This document shows positions 33,594-42,213 of a stretch of DNA of 64,000 nucleotides, one piece after another. The DNA comes from CF-46 sp042408445. GTDB lineage: Bacteria; Chloroflexota; Limnocylindria; Limnocylindrales; CSP1-4. The stretch's first letter is position 1. The number at the start of each line of letters is the position of its first letter. The notes below the pieces were generated by a model. The model did not search any database. It saw only the letters and a list, made by a program, of their open reading frames with translations, and was not told the origin of the DNA. The DNA lies in contig JBHORC010000027.1 of NCBI GenBank assembly GCA_042408445.1, positions 1 to 64,000 of the forward strand. The letters run 5' to 3'. The translations under genes were made by a program, and so were the position numbers.

Positions 33594-35426
33594 ATGCACC
33601 GCGAGCAGGAGCCGCGACCGCGGGCGAAGTCGCCGTTCGTCGCGGCGTTTCTCTCCCTTCTCTTTCCCGGACTCGGACACGCCTACACCGGCGCGTATCA
33701 GCGCGCCCTCGGGTTCGCCGCGCCGCCGATCCTGCTCGCCGCGCTCGTCGGCGGGATCGCCCTCCGGGCGGGTGGAACCGGCCTGCTCACGTTCCTGTTG
33801 ACGCCCTGGGTCATCCCCGGGATCTTCGTCCTCAACCTGATCCTGCTCATCTACCGCCTCGTCGCGATCGTCGACGCGTATCGGGTCGCCGTGTGGCTGA
33901 ACGCGCTCGCGGCGAACGGCGACGGGCGGCTCGGTCGGCCGCGGCTCGTGTTCTCGCCGCTGTCCCTCGGCGGGCTGCTTGCCGTCATCCTCGTGATGTC
34001 CGGCGCCCACGTCGTCGTCGCGCGATACGACCTGCAGGCGAACGACTTCCTGACCGATCCGTGCGTGTTCATCACCTCGGCGAGCCCCGACAACTGCGAT
34101 CAGGCGTCCCCGACCGCCTCGGGGTCGACCTCGCCCGATGACTCCGACGAGCCGACGGACGAGCCGATCGACAGCCCGTCGCCCACGCCGACGCCGCCGC
34201 CGAACCAGGGGTCGGATCTGCCGGACGCCTCCGTTCCGCCGTGGGACGGGACGGATCGGTTGAACATCCTGCTGATCGGCTCGGATCAGCGGCCGAACGA
34301 GAACACGTACAACACGGACACCCTGATCGTCGTCTCGATCGACCCGACGACCAAGCAGGTCGCGATGTTCAGCCTCCCCCGCGACTCGTGGGGCATCCCG
34401 CTGCCGCCCGGTCGGTTGCAGAGCGCATTCGGCTCGACCTACCAGGCGAAGATCAACTCGTTCTTCACGGCCGTTCGGGGGCGGCCGGACCTGGTTGCGG
34501 GAACCAACAGGACCCGCGGCTACAACGGTCTCAAGCAGGTCCTCGGCAACCTCTACAACCTCGACATCAAGTACTTCGTCGAGGTGAACTTCGAGGGCTT
34601 CCGCCAGGTCGTCGACGCCATGGGCGGCGTGACGATCAACGTCCAGGTGCCGGTCCTGGACGACAACTACCCCAGCGACTCCGGTCGCTCGTCGCGGGTC
34701 TACATCCCCGCCGGGATCCAGCACATGACCGGTACCCAGGCGCTCGTCTACGCCCGCTCGCGGCACGGTTCCGATGACTTCGACCGCGGCGCCCGGCAGC
34801 AGCGGGTCCTGACGTCACTCCGCGAGCAGGCCGACGTGGCGGCGCTCATCCCGCGGATCCCGCAGCTCCTGGCGGCCGTGAAGGCGACGGTGCGGACCGA
34901 CATCCCCCAGGACCAGCTCGCGAAGCTGGCCGGCCTTGCGAGCTCGGTCGACACGAAGAACATCCGCTCGTACGTGTTCTCGTTCCCCCGCTTCGGAACG
35001 CAGGTCCTCGCGCCGATCTACAAGTACCTGCCGAACATCTCGAAGATCCGGAACGCCGTCGCGAACGCCTTCAAGGTCGATCCCCAGCTCGAGGACACCC
35101 GCTCGGCGATGGCCGAGGAGAACGCGGCGATCTGGGTCCTCAACGGGAGCGGCGATCCGGCCCACGGCCCGAACCTCGCCGGGTACCTCGCGTACTACGG
35201 GCTGAACGCCTCGGCGCCCACGACGAAGCCGAACATCAGCGGGATCACGAGCACCCAGATCGTCGTCTACAACGGCGCGGAGTCGCGCCTCAACGACACG
35301 ATCGCGTTCCTGCAGACCACCTTCGGGACGCAGGTGATCCTGAAGAACGATCCGGCGATCCCGGTCGACATCGTGATCACGACGACCAGTCAGACCCCGA
35401 ACAAGACGGCGCCGCCCACGAGCTGA
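33594..35426 (+). CDS. LytR-CpsA-Psr (LCP) family envelope protein with LytR_C domain
   Basis: 610-residue membrane protein. The N-terminus has several hydrophobic segments (FVAAFLSLLFPGLGHAYTG, LLTFLLTPWVIPGIFVLNLI, LSLGGLLAVILVMSGAHVVV); a Pro/Ser/Asp-rich linker (about 155-210) leads to the LCP catalytic domain: NILLIGSDQRPNENTYNTDT, VAMFSLPRDSWGIPLP, QVVDAMGGVTINV and YARSRHGSDDFDRGARQQRV (Asp/Arg residues that bind polyprenyl pyrophosphate). LCP enzymes ligate glycopolymers to the cell wall or other acceptors. A C-terminal LytR_C-like domain begins near 500 (IWVLNGSGDPAHGPNLAGYL). Monocistronic; ATG 33594 is fixed by the upstream TATCCT. Confidence 0.9.
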   Translation: MHREQEPRPRAKSPFVAAFLSLLFPGLGHAYTGAYQRALGFAAPPILLAALVGGIALRAGGTGLLTFLLTPWVIPGIFVLNLILLIYRLVAIVDAYRVAVWLNALAANGDGRLGRPRLVFSPLSLGGLLAVILVMSGAHVVVARYDLQANDFLTDPCVFITSASPDNCDQASPTASGSTSPDDSDEPTDEPIDSPSPTPTPPPNQGSDLPDASVPPWDGTDRLNILLIGSDQRPNENTYNTDTLIVVSIDPTTKQVAMFSLPRDSWGIPLPPGRLQSAFGSTYQAKINSFFTAVRGRPDLVAGTNRTRGYNGLKQVLGNLYNLDIKYFVEVNFEGFRQVVDAMGGVTINVQVPVLDDNYPSDSGRSSRVYIPAGIQHMTGTQALVYARSRHGSDDFDRGARQQRVLTSLREQADVAALIPRIPQLLAAVKATVRTDIPQDQLAKLAGLASSVDTKNIRSYVFSFPRFGTQVLAPIYKYLPNISKIRNAVANAFKVDPQLEDTRSAMAEENAAIWVLNGSGDPAHGPNLAGYLAYYGLNASAPTTKPNISGITSTQIVVYNGAESRLNDTIAFLQTTFGTQVILKNDPAIPVDIVITTTSQTPNKTAPPTS

Positions 35427-35930
35427 CCGCCCGCGGCGCGGTCAGGCGCGCCACGGAACCGCCGGTCGCCGGCGCGGTCAGGCGCGCCCGGAACCGCCGG
35501 TCGCGCCACGGCACGTCCGGGCGCCCCACCGCGACGAGCGAATCGCCGCGCGCGATGCTCCACGCGCCATCGCTGACGCGCGCCATGACCACTCGTGAGC
35601 AGCCGGTGCTCCGTACGTCGCCCAGGCAGCCCTTCCGCGAATGAACCGAGCGCCCCGTGCTCGAGAAATCGCACGACGCTGCCGGCGTGAGCACGACGGG
35701 CGACGCGTGCGACCCACTCGACGCACGCAAGGAGCACGGGCTGCTCGGCGAAGGTCCACGACGCGCCACCCGGCTCCGGCACCTGCTCGGCGGGAGGGCC
35801 GGCGACCCGCTACGCCGCGCCGGGAGCTGCTCGGAGGGAGGATCGGCGACGCGCCGCCCGGCACCAGGAACGCGCGCGATCCCCGAGACGCTACGGCGCG
35901 GCGGCGCCTCCGCTCACCACCTGGCGAGGG
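35427..35930 (+). other. 504-base spacer without a supported gene
   Basis: Between the LCP and ilvE stops. It opens with a near-perfect tandem repeat (35435-35505). Minus-strand frames show protein-like patches, for example LLACVEWVARVARRAHAGSV around 35720 and MARVSDGAWSIARGDSLVAV around 35570, but these lie in two different frames, so at most this is a decayed gene. No tRNA, RNase P or SRP RNA signature is seen. Confidence 0.5.
35435..35505 (+). repeat. Two-copy 36/35-bp tandem repeat
   Basis: Copies at 35435-35470 and 35471-35505 differ by one deleted A. Each contains GGAACCGCCGGTCGC; the junction CCGCCGGTCGCCGGCGCGG can fold into a hairpin. It begins 9 bases after the LCP stop, so it may also act in termination. 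Confidence 0.8.
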
Positions 35931-36938
35931 TCAGGAGATCTCGGTGAGCCAGTGCCGGTATTCGGGGAGCTCGCCGCGGACCGCCTGGAAGTAGCGATCG
36001 CGGATCTGGCGGGCGATCGGGCCGACCTCGCCCGAGCCGATCGGCCGGTGGTCGATCTCGACGACCGGCGAGATCTGGACGCCGGTGCCGCACAGGAACA
36101 TCTCGTCGGCGACATACAGCTCGGACCGGTCGATCGAGCGGATCTCGACGGGGACCTTCTCGTTCTCGAGCAGCTCGAGCATTGCCTTCCGGGTCACGCC
36201 CTCGAGGATGTCGTCGTTCACCGGGGGCGTCAGCGCCACGCCATCGCGGACCACGAAGAGGTTCGCGGCTGACGCCTCGTTGACGTGGCCGTCCGCCGTC
36301 AGGACGACGGCCTCGTCGAAGCCGTTCATCTCGGCCTCGGACTTCTGGAACGCCATGTTCACGTAGCCGCCGACGATCTTGCCGCGCGCGGGGAGTGCCT
36401 CGTCCGCGTTCCGCCGCCAGCTCGAGGTCATCACCCGGACGCCGGCTTCGGTGTCGATGTAGTTCCCGAACGGGATCGCGATGATGTAGAGCTGGTTCTC
36501 GAGGTGGTGGAGGCGGACGCCGATCGCCTTCGTCGACTTGTAGAACGACGGCCGGATGTAGGCGTCCTCCCGGAAGCCGTTCCGCCGCACCGTCTCGTCG
36601 ATTAGCCCGGTGAGCTCGTCGACCGAGGGCACGTTCTCCATGAGCAGGATCCGGCACGACTGGCGGATCCGCTCCACGTGCTCGCGGATCTTCAGCCCGT
36701 AGAGCTTCCCCTGCTCGGCGTTCCAGTAGGCACGGATCCCCTCGAACGTCGCCGTCCCGTACATGAACGCGTGGGTCATGATGCTGACCTTCGCGTCCCG
36801 CATCGGGACGAACGCACCCTCGAAGTAGCAGATCGCGCTCTCGAGGTCGACCGGTCCACGCGCCGCGGCAGGTGGTAATTCCGGGCTGGCCGGCGTCTCC
36901 GACGCCGTCCTGGCGGGACTCGAGTTGTCCGTCAGCAT
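35931..36938 (-). CDS. ilvE: Branched-chain-amino-acid aminotransferase
   Basis: PLP enzyme for the last step of Ile, Leu and Val synthesis. 335 residues of fold type IV. Seen: THAFMYGTATFEGIRAYWN, YIRPSFYKSTKAIGV, the PLP lysine in ARGKIVGGYVNMAFQKSEA (Lys187), and NEASAANLFVVRDG with LCGTGVQISPV. ATG at 36938 follows AGGAGC with good spacing; the N-terminal 30 residues are Pro/Ala-rich. A TGT TATCCT motif lies about 80 bases upstream. It is a stand-alone gene, with no other branched-chain genes in the window. Confidence 0.94.
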   Translation of the reverse strand: MLTDNSSPARTASETPASPELPPAAARGPVDLESAICYFEGAFVPMRDAKVSIMTHAFMYGTATFEGIRAYWNAEQGKLYGLKIREHVERIRQSCRILLMENVPSVDELTGLIDETVRRNGFREDAYIRPSFYKSTKAIGVRLHHLENQLYIIAIPFGNYIDTEAGVRVMTSSWRRNADEALPARGKIVGGYVNMAFQKSEAEMNGFDEAVVLTADGHVNEASAANLFVVRDGVALTPPVNDDILEGVTRKAMLELLENEKVPVEIRSIDRSELYVADEMFLCGTGVQISPVVEIDHRPIGSGEVGPIARQIRDRYFQAVRGELPEYRHWLTEIS

Positions 36939-37018
36939 GCGAACGCTCCTGGGCGGTTTTGCACTCGGCACGTCCTACGCGGAGCGCGCCGAAGAGGTTT
37001 CGTACGGGCCTTCGGCCG

Positions 37019-37027
37019 AGGATAACA
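37019..37027 (-). promoter_or_regulatory. Extended -10 promoter for ilvE
   Basis: TGT TATCCT on the minus strand in the 136-base spacer between the CaCA exchanger gene and ilvE. It predicts an 70-75-base leader. No leader-peptide ORF or attenuator is apparent. Confidence 0.5.
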
Positions 37028-37074
37028 CGGGCTTCGCGGCACTCCCCGAACGCCCGCTGCGGCCGAATTCGGGC

Positions 37075-38127
37075 CTAGATCGCGCCCGCGAGCGAGGCGA
37101 GGACGATCCCCAGGTAGACGACGTAGAAGGCGCCGCCGACGAGGAGCCGCGAGCCTAGGAGCCGGCCGGATCTGGCCATCGGGATGAAGATCACGGCCGA
37201 CGAGATGAAGGCGATCCCGGCCGACAGGAACGCGACGCGGGTATCCCCGCTCACGTGCCAGGCGTCGGCCGCGAACAGCAGGGCGACGACCGTCGGGATC
37301 GTCGACTGGAAGACCATGGCGCCGGTGATGTTGCCCATCGCCAGCGTGTCCTTGCCCTGCCGGACCCAGATCACGGAGTTGAACTTCTCCGGCAGCTCGG
37401 TCGCGATCGGCGCCACGACCAGCGCGAGGATGGCCGGGTCCACGCCGAGCGTCGTCGCCAGATGGCCGACTGCGTCGACGAAGAAGAAGGCGCCGATGAC
37501 GATCAGGGCGAGCGCGGTCACGACCTGCACGTTCACGATCCGGAGACGCGGCACCGCGGGCTCGGCCCGTCGGCCGCGGCGATCGAGCCGGTGGAAGCGC
37601 AACGGCGCGAGATCCTCCGCGTCGACCGCCGGGTCGTCCTCGAAATGGCCCTTGACGTACCAGCCGTAGATGAGGATCAGGACGACCGCGACGACCCACT
37701 TCGGCCAGGCCGGGTCGAGCGGCAGGAACGCCGCAGCGATCGCGATCGCGTAGGCGATCGCGAAGTAGCGCATGTCATGGGCCAGGACGCCGGGATCGAC
37801 GAGCATGTCGTCGCCCCGGGTGCGCCGCCGGCGGACGGCGATGACCGCAGCGCCCGTGACGAACATCGCGAGCGTCGAGAGCATGAACGGCGCGCCGAGG
37901 ATCGCGCCGACACCGATCCCGTGCGAGGCCTCCGAGCCGGAGCCCGAGATGATCGCGATGATCGGGATCATCGTCTCCGGCAGCGCCGTCCCGACCGCAG
38001 CGAGCACCGACCCGACCGCGCCCTCGGCGAGCCGGAGCTTCCGGCCGAACCACTCGATGCCGTTCGTGAACAGCTCGGCGCCGGCGAGGATCACGACGAA
38101 CGCGCCGACGAGGATCAGGACCTCCAC
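37075..38127 (-). CDS. CaCA-family sodium/calcium-type exchanger
   Basis: 350-residue cation antiporter with about ten membrane helices in two homologous halves. The alpha-repeat motifs are VGTALPETMIPIIAI near residue 45 and PIATELPEKFNSVIWV near 240, typical of Na+/Ca2+ (CaCA, ChaA/YrbG-like) exchangers. A charged cytoplasmic loop (RRRTRGDD, RFHRLDRRGRRAEP) separates the halves. The transported ion cannot be settled from sequence. It is the last gene of a run rpsR, TSUP, DUF1634, CaCA, one base after DUF1634. Confidence 0.82.
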   Translation of the reverse strand: MEVLILVGAFVVILAGAELFTNGIEWFGRKLRLAEGAVGSVLAAVGTALPETMIPIIAIISGSGSEASHGIGVGAILGAPFMLSTLAMFVTGAAVIAVRRRRTRGDDMLVDPGVLAHDMRYFAIAYAIAIAAAFLPLDPAWPKWVVAVVLILIYGWYVKGHFEDDPAVDAEDLAPLRFHRLDRRGRRAEPAVPRLRIVNVQVVTALALIVIGAFFFVDAVGHLATTLGVDPAILALVVAPIATELPEKFNSVIWVRQGKDTLAMGNITGAMVFQSTIPTVVALLFAADAWHVSGDTRVAFLSAGIAFISSAVIFIPMARSGRLLGSRLLVGGAFYVVYLGIVLASLAGAI

Positions 38128-38128
38128 G

Positions 38129-38578
38129 TCAGCCCTCGAAGCCCTGGGCCAGCGTCACGCTCAGCGCGATGACGAAGAGGATCAGCGTCGCGACGATCGC
38201 CATCCGGCGCTCGCGACGCCGGAGATAGCCGATGAGTGAGGCGACGACCCGCGAGGCGGGCGTCGCGACGACGACGATCAGGCCGAGCCAGAGGAAGCCG
38301 GTCGGCCGAAGGGCGACGAGATCGCGCGGAATGCCGCCGAGATCCACCGTCGGGCCCGGCGACAGCGGGCCGATCCCGTTGCCGAGCATCAGGCCAAAGC
38401 CGACCGCCAGGAGCGTGATCGAGAGGTACGAACCGGCCGTGAGGAGCCGGGCGATCGATCGCTCGAGGCCCACGCCGGTCGGGTCGGCGGATGCGGCCGT
38501 TGCGCGGCGATCCGTGCCGGGTTCGGGGGGTCTGTCGGGCGCGGGCGTCACCCGATCGCTCGCTGGAGCATCTGCCAC
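38129..38578 (-). CDS. DUF1634 membrane protein
   Basis: 149 residues with a disordered N-terminal 40 and three membrane helices (SYLSITLLAVGFGLMLGNGI, LWLGLIVVVATPASRVVAS, MAIVATLILFVIALSVTLAQ). DUF1634 proteins are commonly encoded next to TSUP (TauE/SafE-type) transporters, as here; the partner role is unproven. The start overlaps the TSUP gene by 31 bases; an internal GTG (GLERSIARLL) would avoid the overlap. Confidence 0.8.
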   Translation of the reverse strand: MADAPASDRVTPAPDRPPEPGTDRRATAASADPTGVGLERSIARLLTAGSYLSITLLAVGFGLMLGNGIGPLSPGPTVDLGGIPRDLVALRPTGFLWLGLIVVVATPASRVVASLIGYLRRRERRMAIVATLILFVIALSVTLAQGFEG

Positions 38579-39435
38579 GCAGTGTAGAGCAGCACCACGA
38601 TGAACAGCCCGCGGAGCAGCCGCAGGTCGATCCGGTGGGCGACTCTCGATCCGATGCTCGCGCCGACGAACACGCCGATCGCGGTCGGCGCGGCCGCGTA
38701 CGGATCGATGCCGCCGCGGAGGAGATAGATGATCGCGCTCGCGGAGGCCGTGATGCCGATCATCAGGTTGCTCGTCGCCGTCGCGACGCGGAGCGGCACG
38801 CCCATGATCACGTGCATGACGGGCACCTTGACGAGGCCACCGCCGATCCCGAGGAGCGCCGAGGCCAGCCCCGCGACGACGCTCCCGACGATGCCGAGCG
38901 GGACCCGCCGGACGTGATAGCCGGGACCGGACAGGGTGTCCAGGAAGGGGACGTGCGGGTCGACGCGCGGCGGATCCTCGACGGGCGGCACGGCCTCGAC
39001 GGGGCTCGGCTCGTCGACCGGCGTCGGCTCCTCGGCGGGGGCCTGCGTCGCGGCCGGCGCGGCGGACCTCGCCGGTTCCACCCGGCGGGCCATCGTCACC
39101 GCCACGTAGATGATCAGTCCGGCGAAGATCAGCTCGAGCACGCGCTCCGGGAGCAGGAACGCGATGAGACCGCCGACGAGCGCACCGCTCGCGGTGAACA
39201 GCTCGAGCGTCATCCCGAGGCGGAGGTTCGCCACCCGCCGCTCCAGGTACACGCCGGCCGCCGCGCCGCTCGTCACGATCACGCAGATCAGGCTGACGCC
39301 GACCGCGGTCAGGAGCGGCAGCCCGAATCCGAGCGTGAGCAGCGGGACGATCAGGATCCCGCCGCCGAGCCCCAGGAGCGACCCGAACAGGCCGGCGGCC
39401 ACGCCGCCGACGAGCAGGAGGAGGCCGTCAAGCAC
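38548..39435 (-). CDS. TSUP (TauE/SafE-family) anion permease
   Basis: 295-residue sulfite/sulfonate-type exporter of the TSUP family with about eight helices. Both half-repeats show the Gly-rich signature: AAGLFGSLLGLGGGILIVPL and VAGLASALLGIGGGLVKVPV. A Pro/Glu-rich loop (EEPTPVDEPSPVEAVPPVED) joins them. Usual substrates are sulfur-containing anions or organic acids; specificity is unknown. Overlap with DUF1634 suggests co-translation. It is 36 bases after rpsR. Confidence 0.85.
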   Translation of the reverse strand: MLDGLLLLVGGVAAGLFGSLLGLGGGILIVPLLTLGFGLPLLTAVGVSLICVIVTSGAAAGVYLERRVANLRLGMTLELFTASGALVGGLIAFLLPERVLELIFAGLIIYVAVTMARRVEPARSAAPAATQAPAEEPTPVDEPSPVEAVPPVEDPPRVDPHVPFLDTLSGPGYHVRRVPLGIVGSVVAGLASALLGIGGGLVKVPVMHVIMGVPLRVATATSNLMIGITASASAIIYLLRGGIDPYAAAPTAIGVFVGASIGSRVAHRIDLRLLRGLFIVVLLYTAWQMLQRAIG

Positions 39436-39471
39436 CGGGGCCGCCTCCCCGGATGTCGTCGACCTCGGCGG

Positions 39472-39738
39472 TCAGGGCCGGAGGTGCTGCGGGGCGTACG
39501 GCAGCAGCGCGACGATCCGGGCGCGCTTCAGCGCGACGGCCAGCTCGCGCTGGTGCTCGGCGCATGTGCCGGTCTTGCGGCGCGGCTCGATCTTTGCCCG
39601 CTCCGAGAGGTAGCGGCGGAGGCGGTTGACCTCCTTGTAGTCGATCGAGACGGTCTTGTCGGCGCAGAAGGCGCAGACCTTCCGACGACGTCGGTCGCGG
39701 TAGTAGTCGTCGCGCTTCTTGGAACGAGTCGGGGGCAT
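39472..39738 (-). CDS. rpsR: 30S ribosomal protein S18
   Basis: Small-subunit protein S18, 88 residues, partner of S6. Core seen as DYKEVNRLRRYLSERAKIEPRR and the AEHQRELAVALKRARIVALL tail. The N-terminus has a zinc-type Cys pair (KVCAFC) and a third Cys in TGTCAEHQ, so the C+ form. rpsF-ssb-rpsR is the canonical operon. Confidence 0.96.
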   Translation of the reverse strand: MPPTRSKKRDDYYRDRRRRKVCAFCADKTVSIDYKEVNRLRRYLSERAKIEPRRKTGTCAEHQRELAVALKRARIVALLPYAPQHLRP

Positions 39739-39796
39739 CGAGATCTCCTCGGGCGCGACCCCTCGGGCCGCGCGATCGTGTCAGACGGAATTGGGT

Positions 39797-40258
39797 TCAG
39801 AAGGGCAGGTCGTCGAGCTCCGTGTCGTCGAAGCCGCCACCACCGCCGCGCGGTGCGTTGCCGCCGCCGCCGGACGCCGGACGAGCTGGAGCCGCGGCGG
39901 CAAACTCGCCGTCGCCCTCCTCGCGGCTGCGCTTCTCGAGGTTGACCAGGCTGTCCGCGGTGATCTCCAGCGAGGTCCGCTTCTGACCGTCGCGGCCCTC
40001 GAACTCGCGGGTCTTGAACCGACCCTCGACGAAGACCTTGTTGCCCTTGCGGAACGTCTCGGCGGCTCGCTCCGCGCGATCGCCCCAGACGCTGACGCGG
40101 AACCAGTCGGTCGCCTCGACCCACTCACCGCTCTGCTGGTTCTTGGTGCTCTGGTTGACCGCGACGTTGAACTGGGTGACCGGACGACCGCTCGGGGTGT
40201 AGCGCATCTCCGGATCCGCGCCGAGGTTGCCGATGATCATCACCTTGCACAGGGCCAT
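39797..40258 (-). CDS. ssb: Single-stranded DNA-binding protein
   Basis: 153-residue SSB with an OB fold (MIIGNLGADPEMRYTPSGRP, WFRVSVWGDRAERAAETFRK, KVFVEGRFKTREFE), a Gly-rich linker (GGGGNAPRGGGGG) and the acidic tip DDTELDDLPF that binds partner proteins. It lies between rpsF and rpsR, 12 bases after rpsF. Confidence 0.96.
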   Translation of the reverse strand: MALCKVMIIGNLGADPEMRYTPSGRPVTQFNVAVNQSTKNQQSGEWVEATDWFRVSVWGDRAERAAETFRKGNKVFVEGRFKTREFEGRDGQKRTSLEITADSLVNLEKRSREEGDGEFAAAAPARPASGGGGNAPRGGGGGFDDTELDDLPF

Positions 40259-40270
40259 CGTCGTGCTCCC

Positions 40271-40714
40271 TCAGTCGATCGCGGCCGGCGCCGCTTCGCT
40301 TTCGGATTCGTCGATCCGCTCGCCGTCGTCGTCGTCCTCGGCGTCGTCTTCCTCCGCCGAGGGCAGGTCACCGTCCTCGATGTCCTCGCCCGTCTCCGGC
40401 GCACCGTCCCGACGCGGCGCGCGAGCGGGTCGCTCGTCGCGGGTCACGAGGTGGCGGAGGACCTCCTCGGTGATCTGGAGCGTGCGCTCCATCTCGACGA
40501 TCGCGTCCGAGGGCGCCTCGAACAGGATGATGTGGTACGAGCCTTCGCGGTACCGATCGATCTGGTACGCCAGCCGGCGTCGGCCCCACGGGGCGACCTT
40601 CACGATGGAGCCGCCGGCGGCGACGATGCCGCGGGTGGTGCGGTCGATGACCGCCTGCGCTCGGTCATCCGCGACGTCGGGCCGCAGGACCAGCATGAGT
40701 TCGTATCGGCGCAT
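40271..40714 (-). CDS. rpsF: 30S ribosomal protein S6
   Basis: Small-subunit protein S6, 147 residues. MRRYELMLVLRPDVADDRAQ starts the ferredoxin-like fold; WGRRRLAYQIDRYREGSYHI is the signature. The C-terminal 55 residues are a long acidic tail (DDAEDDDDGERIDE), much longer than in most species. ATG 40714 follows AGGAGT. The operon has an extended -10 upstream. Confidence 0.95.
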   Translation of the reverse strand: MRRYELMLVLRPDVADDRAQAVIDRTTRGIVAAGGSIVKVAPWGRRRLAYQIDRYREGSYHIILFEAPSDAIVEMERTLQITEEVLRHLVTRDERPARAPRRDGAPETGEDIEDGDLPSAEEDDAEDDDDGERIDESESEAAPAAID

Positions 40715-40791
40715 GCGCCAGGACACTCCTTCCAATGGGAAACGTCCCGCTGACGGCGGCGCCGGCGCGGAACCGAAAGGAAACGCCTCGG

Positions 40792-40800
40792 AGTGTAGCA
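40792..40800 (-). promoter_or_regulatory. Extended -10 promoter of the rpsF operon
   Basis: TGC TACACT on the minus strand, about 75 bases before rpsF. No good -35. A GC-rich segment lies between it and rpsF; I could not identify the S6:S18 autoregulatory fold with confidence. Confidence 0.5.
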
Positions 40801-40863
40801 CGGGGCCCTTCACCCACCCTTCACCGACCCCTGTCCACCGCCGTGTCCCGAGATGCAGCGTTG

Positions 40864-40869
40864 TATCCT
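40864..40869 (+). promoter_or_regulatory. Possible -10 element for the cpaE-like gene
   Basis: TATCCT on the plus strand about 70 bases before the proposed GTG start, directly preceded by TTG rather than TGN. It resembles the other -10 elements in this window. Confidence 0.35.
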
Positions 40870-40936
40870 CACGGCCATCGATCGCCTCGTCGGTCGAGAG
40901 GTCCACCACGCCGTCACTCCTGCCCGCGGAGGCCCC

Positions 40937-42151
40937 GTGCCCGCCAGCACCGTTCTGCTCATCGACGCCGATGCCGCCGCCGCCGAGTCCATCTCGACCG
41001 CCCTGATCGCGGTCGGCTACAGCGTCACGACTGCTCCCGACCTTCCCCAGGCGATGCCGAGGATCGCCGAGCAGCAGATCCTCATCGTCGATGTCGTCCG
41101 CGGCGATCTGACCGCTGTCGACGTCTGCCGGGCGATCCGGAACACCGCCGGTCTCGGCTCGGTGCCGATCCTTGCGGTCGCCCAGAGTGACGATGTCGAG
41201 GAGCGGATCCACTTCCTCGAAGCCGGCGCGGACGACGTCATGGCCCGCCCGTTCGATGCCCGCGAGCTCGAGGCACGGGTCGAGGCGCTGCTCCTCCGCT
41301 TCCAGCGATCGAAGGACATCACCGCGGTCGTGTCGCGCGACGGGCTGACCGTCAACCGCGTCCGACGGACGGTCGCGGTTCACAGCCCGAAGGGCGGCGC
41401 CGGCACCTCGACGGTCGCGACGAACATCGCCATGGCGGCCGCCCTGGAGAAGCCGGATCGGGTCGTCATCGTCGACCTCGACCTGCAGTTCGGCCAGGTC
41501 GCGACGTACCTCAACGTCGATCCGCGCCAGACGCTGGCCGACGTCGTTCGCGACGACGCCGCGATGCGCGAGCCCGAGCTGCTCCGGACGTACGCCACGC
41601 GCCACGACAGTGGCCTCCACGTCCTCGCCGGACCGTCCGGCCCGGAGCATGCCGAGCTGATCCACCCGGAGCACGTCGACCGGATCCTCTCGACCCTGCT
41701 CGAGTCGTACGACCAGGTCGTCATCGACACGAGCAGCTGGCTGGACGAGCGGACCTTCGTGGCGTTCGAGCACGCCGAGTCCGTCCTGTTCGTCGTGAAC
41801 CCCGAGATCGCGACGCTCAAGGCCGTGAACAACCTGATCGACTACCTGAAGGAGTCCGGGACGGTCGCGGCGAAGTCGATGTTCGTCCTGAACAACCTGT
41901 TCGCCCGCGAGGTCCTGAAGCCGGCCGACATCGAGACTGCCCTCGGCACAAGCTTCGACGCCGAGCTGCCGTACGACCCGTTCCTCTACCTGAAGGCGGT
42001 GAACGCCGGGACGCCGGTCGTGCTCGACGCGGCGCGGACGCCGATCGCCCAGCGGCTGATGTCGCTGTCGGCGATCGCCTTCGGGACGGACGCACCGGGG
42101 GTCGGCGAAGTGCGGAAGCAGGGCGGCCGCTTCCCGTTTCGGCGTCGCTGA
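40937..42151 (+). CDS. CpaE/TadZ-like protein: degenerate receiver plus MinD-type ATPase
   Basis: 404 residues from GTG 40937 (behind GGAGG). Residues 1-125 are a CheY-like receiver: acidic pair Asp10/Asp12 and Asp52 remain, but the conserved Lys is Arg104 (VMARPF) and the Thr/Ser position is not polar, so it looks like a pseudo-receiver. Residues 145-400 are a ParA/MinD fold with KGGAGTST (152-159): the first signature Lys is kept but the P-loop Lys is replaced by Thr, as in many CpaE proteins. VIVDLDLQFGQVATYLNVDP is typical of CpaE. CpaE/TadZ localises Tad (Flp) pili; a pilin gene lies at 56239, but no other tad genes are here. Role probable. Confidence 0.82.
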   Translation: MPASTVLLIDADAAAAESISTALIAVGYSVTTAPDLPQAMPRIAEQQILIVDVVRGDLTAVDVCRAIRNTAGLGSVPILAVAQSDDVEERIHFLEAGADDVMARPFDARELEARVEALLLRFQRSKDITAVVSRDGLTVNRVRRTVAVHSPKGGAGTSTVATNIAMAAALEKPDRVVIVDLDLQFGQVATYLNVDPRQTLADVVRDDAAMREPELLRTYATRHDSGLHVLAGPSGPEHAELIHPEHVDRILSTLLESYDQVVIDTSSWLDERTFVAFEHAESVLFVVNPEIATLKAVNNLIDYLKESGTVAAKSMFVLNNLFAREVLKPADIETALGTSFDAELPYDPFLYLKAVNAGTPVVLDAARTPIAQRLMSLSAIAFGTDAPGVGEVRKQGGRFPFRRR

Positions 42152-42213
42152 CCCGGCGCCGCGGCGTCTTCGGGCCGAGATGCTGCCAGCGAAGCTGCCA
42201 ACCGGCGGAGCCC

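Noticed and set aside
35390..35782. Minus-strand 130-residue frame after the LCP gene
   Set aside because: Starts protein-like but soon becomes Arg-rich and runs through the tandem repeat into the LCP coding end; not supported as a gene.
35427..35930. Possible RNase P, SRP or tmRNA gene in the large spacers (also 53377-53730 and 56554-56892)
   Set aside because: None of the conserved cores of these RNAs could be found by eye.
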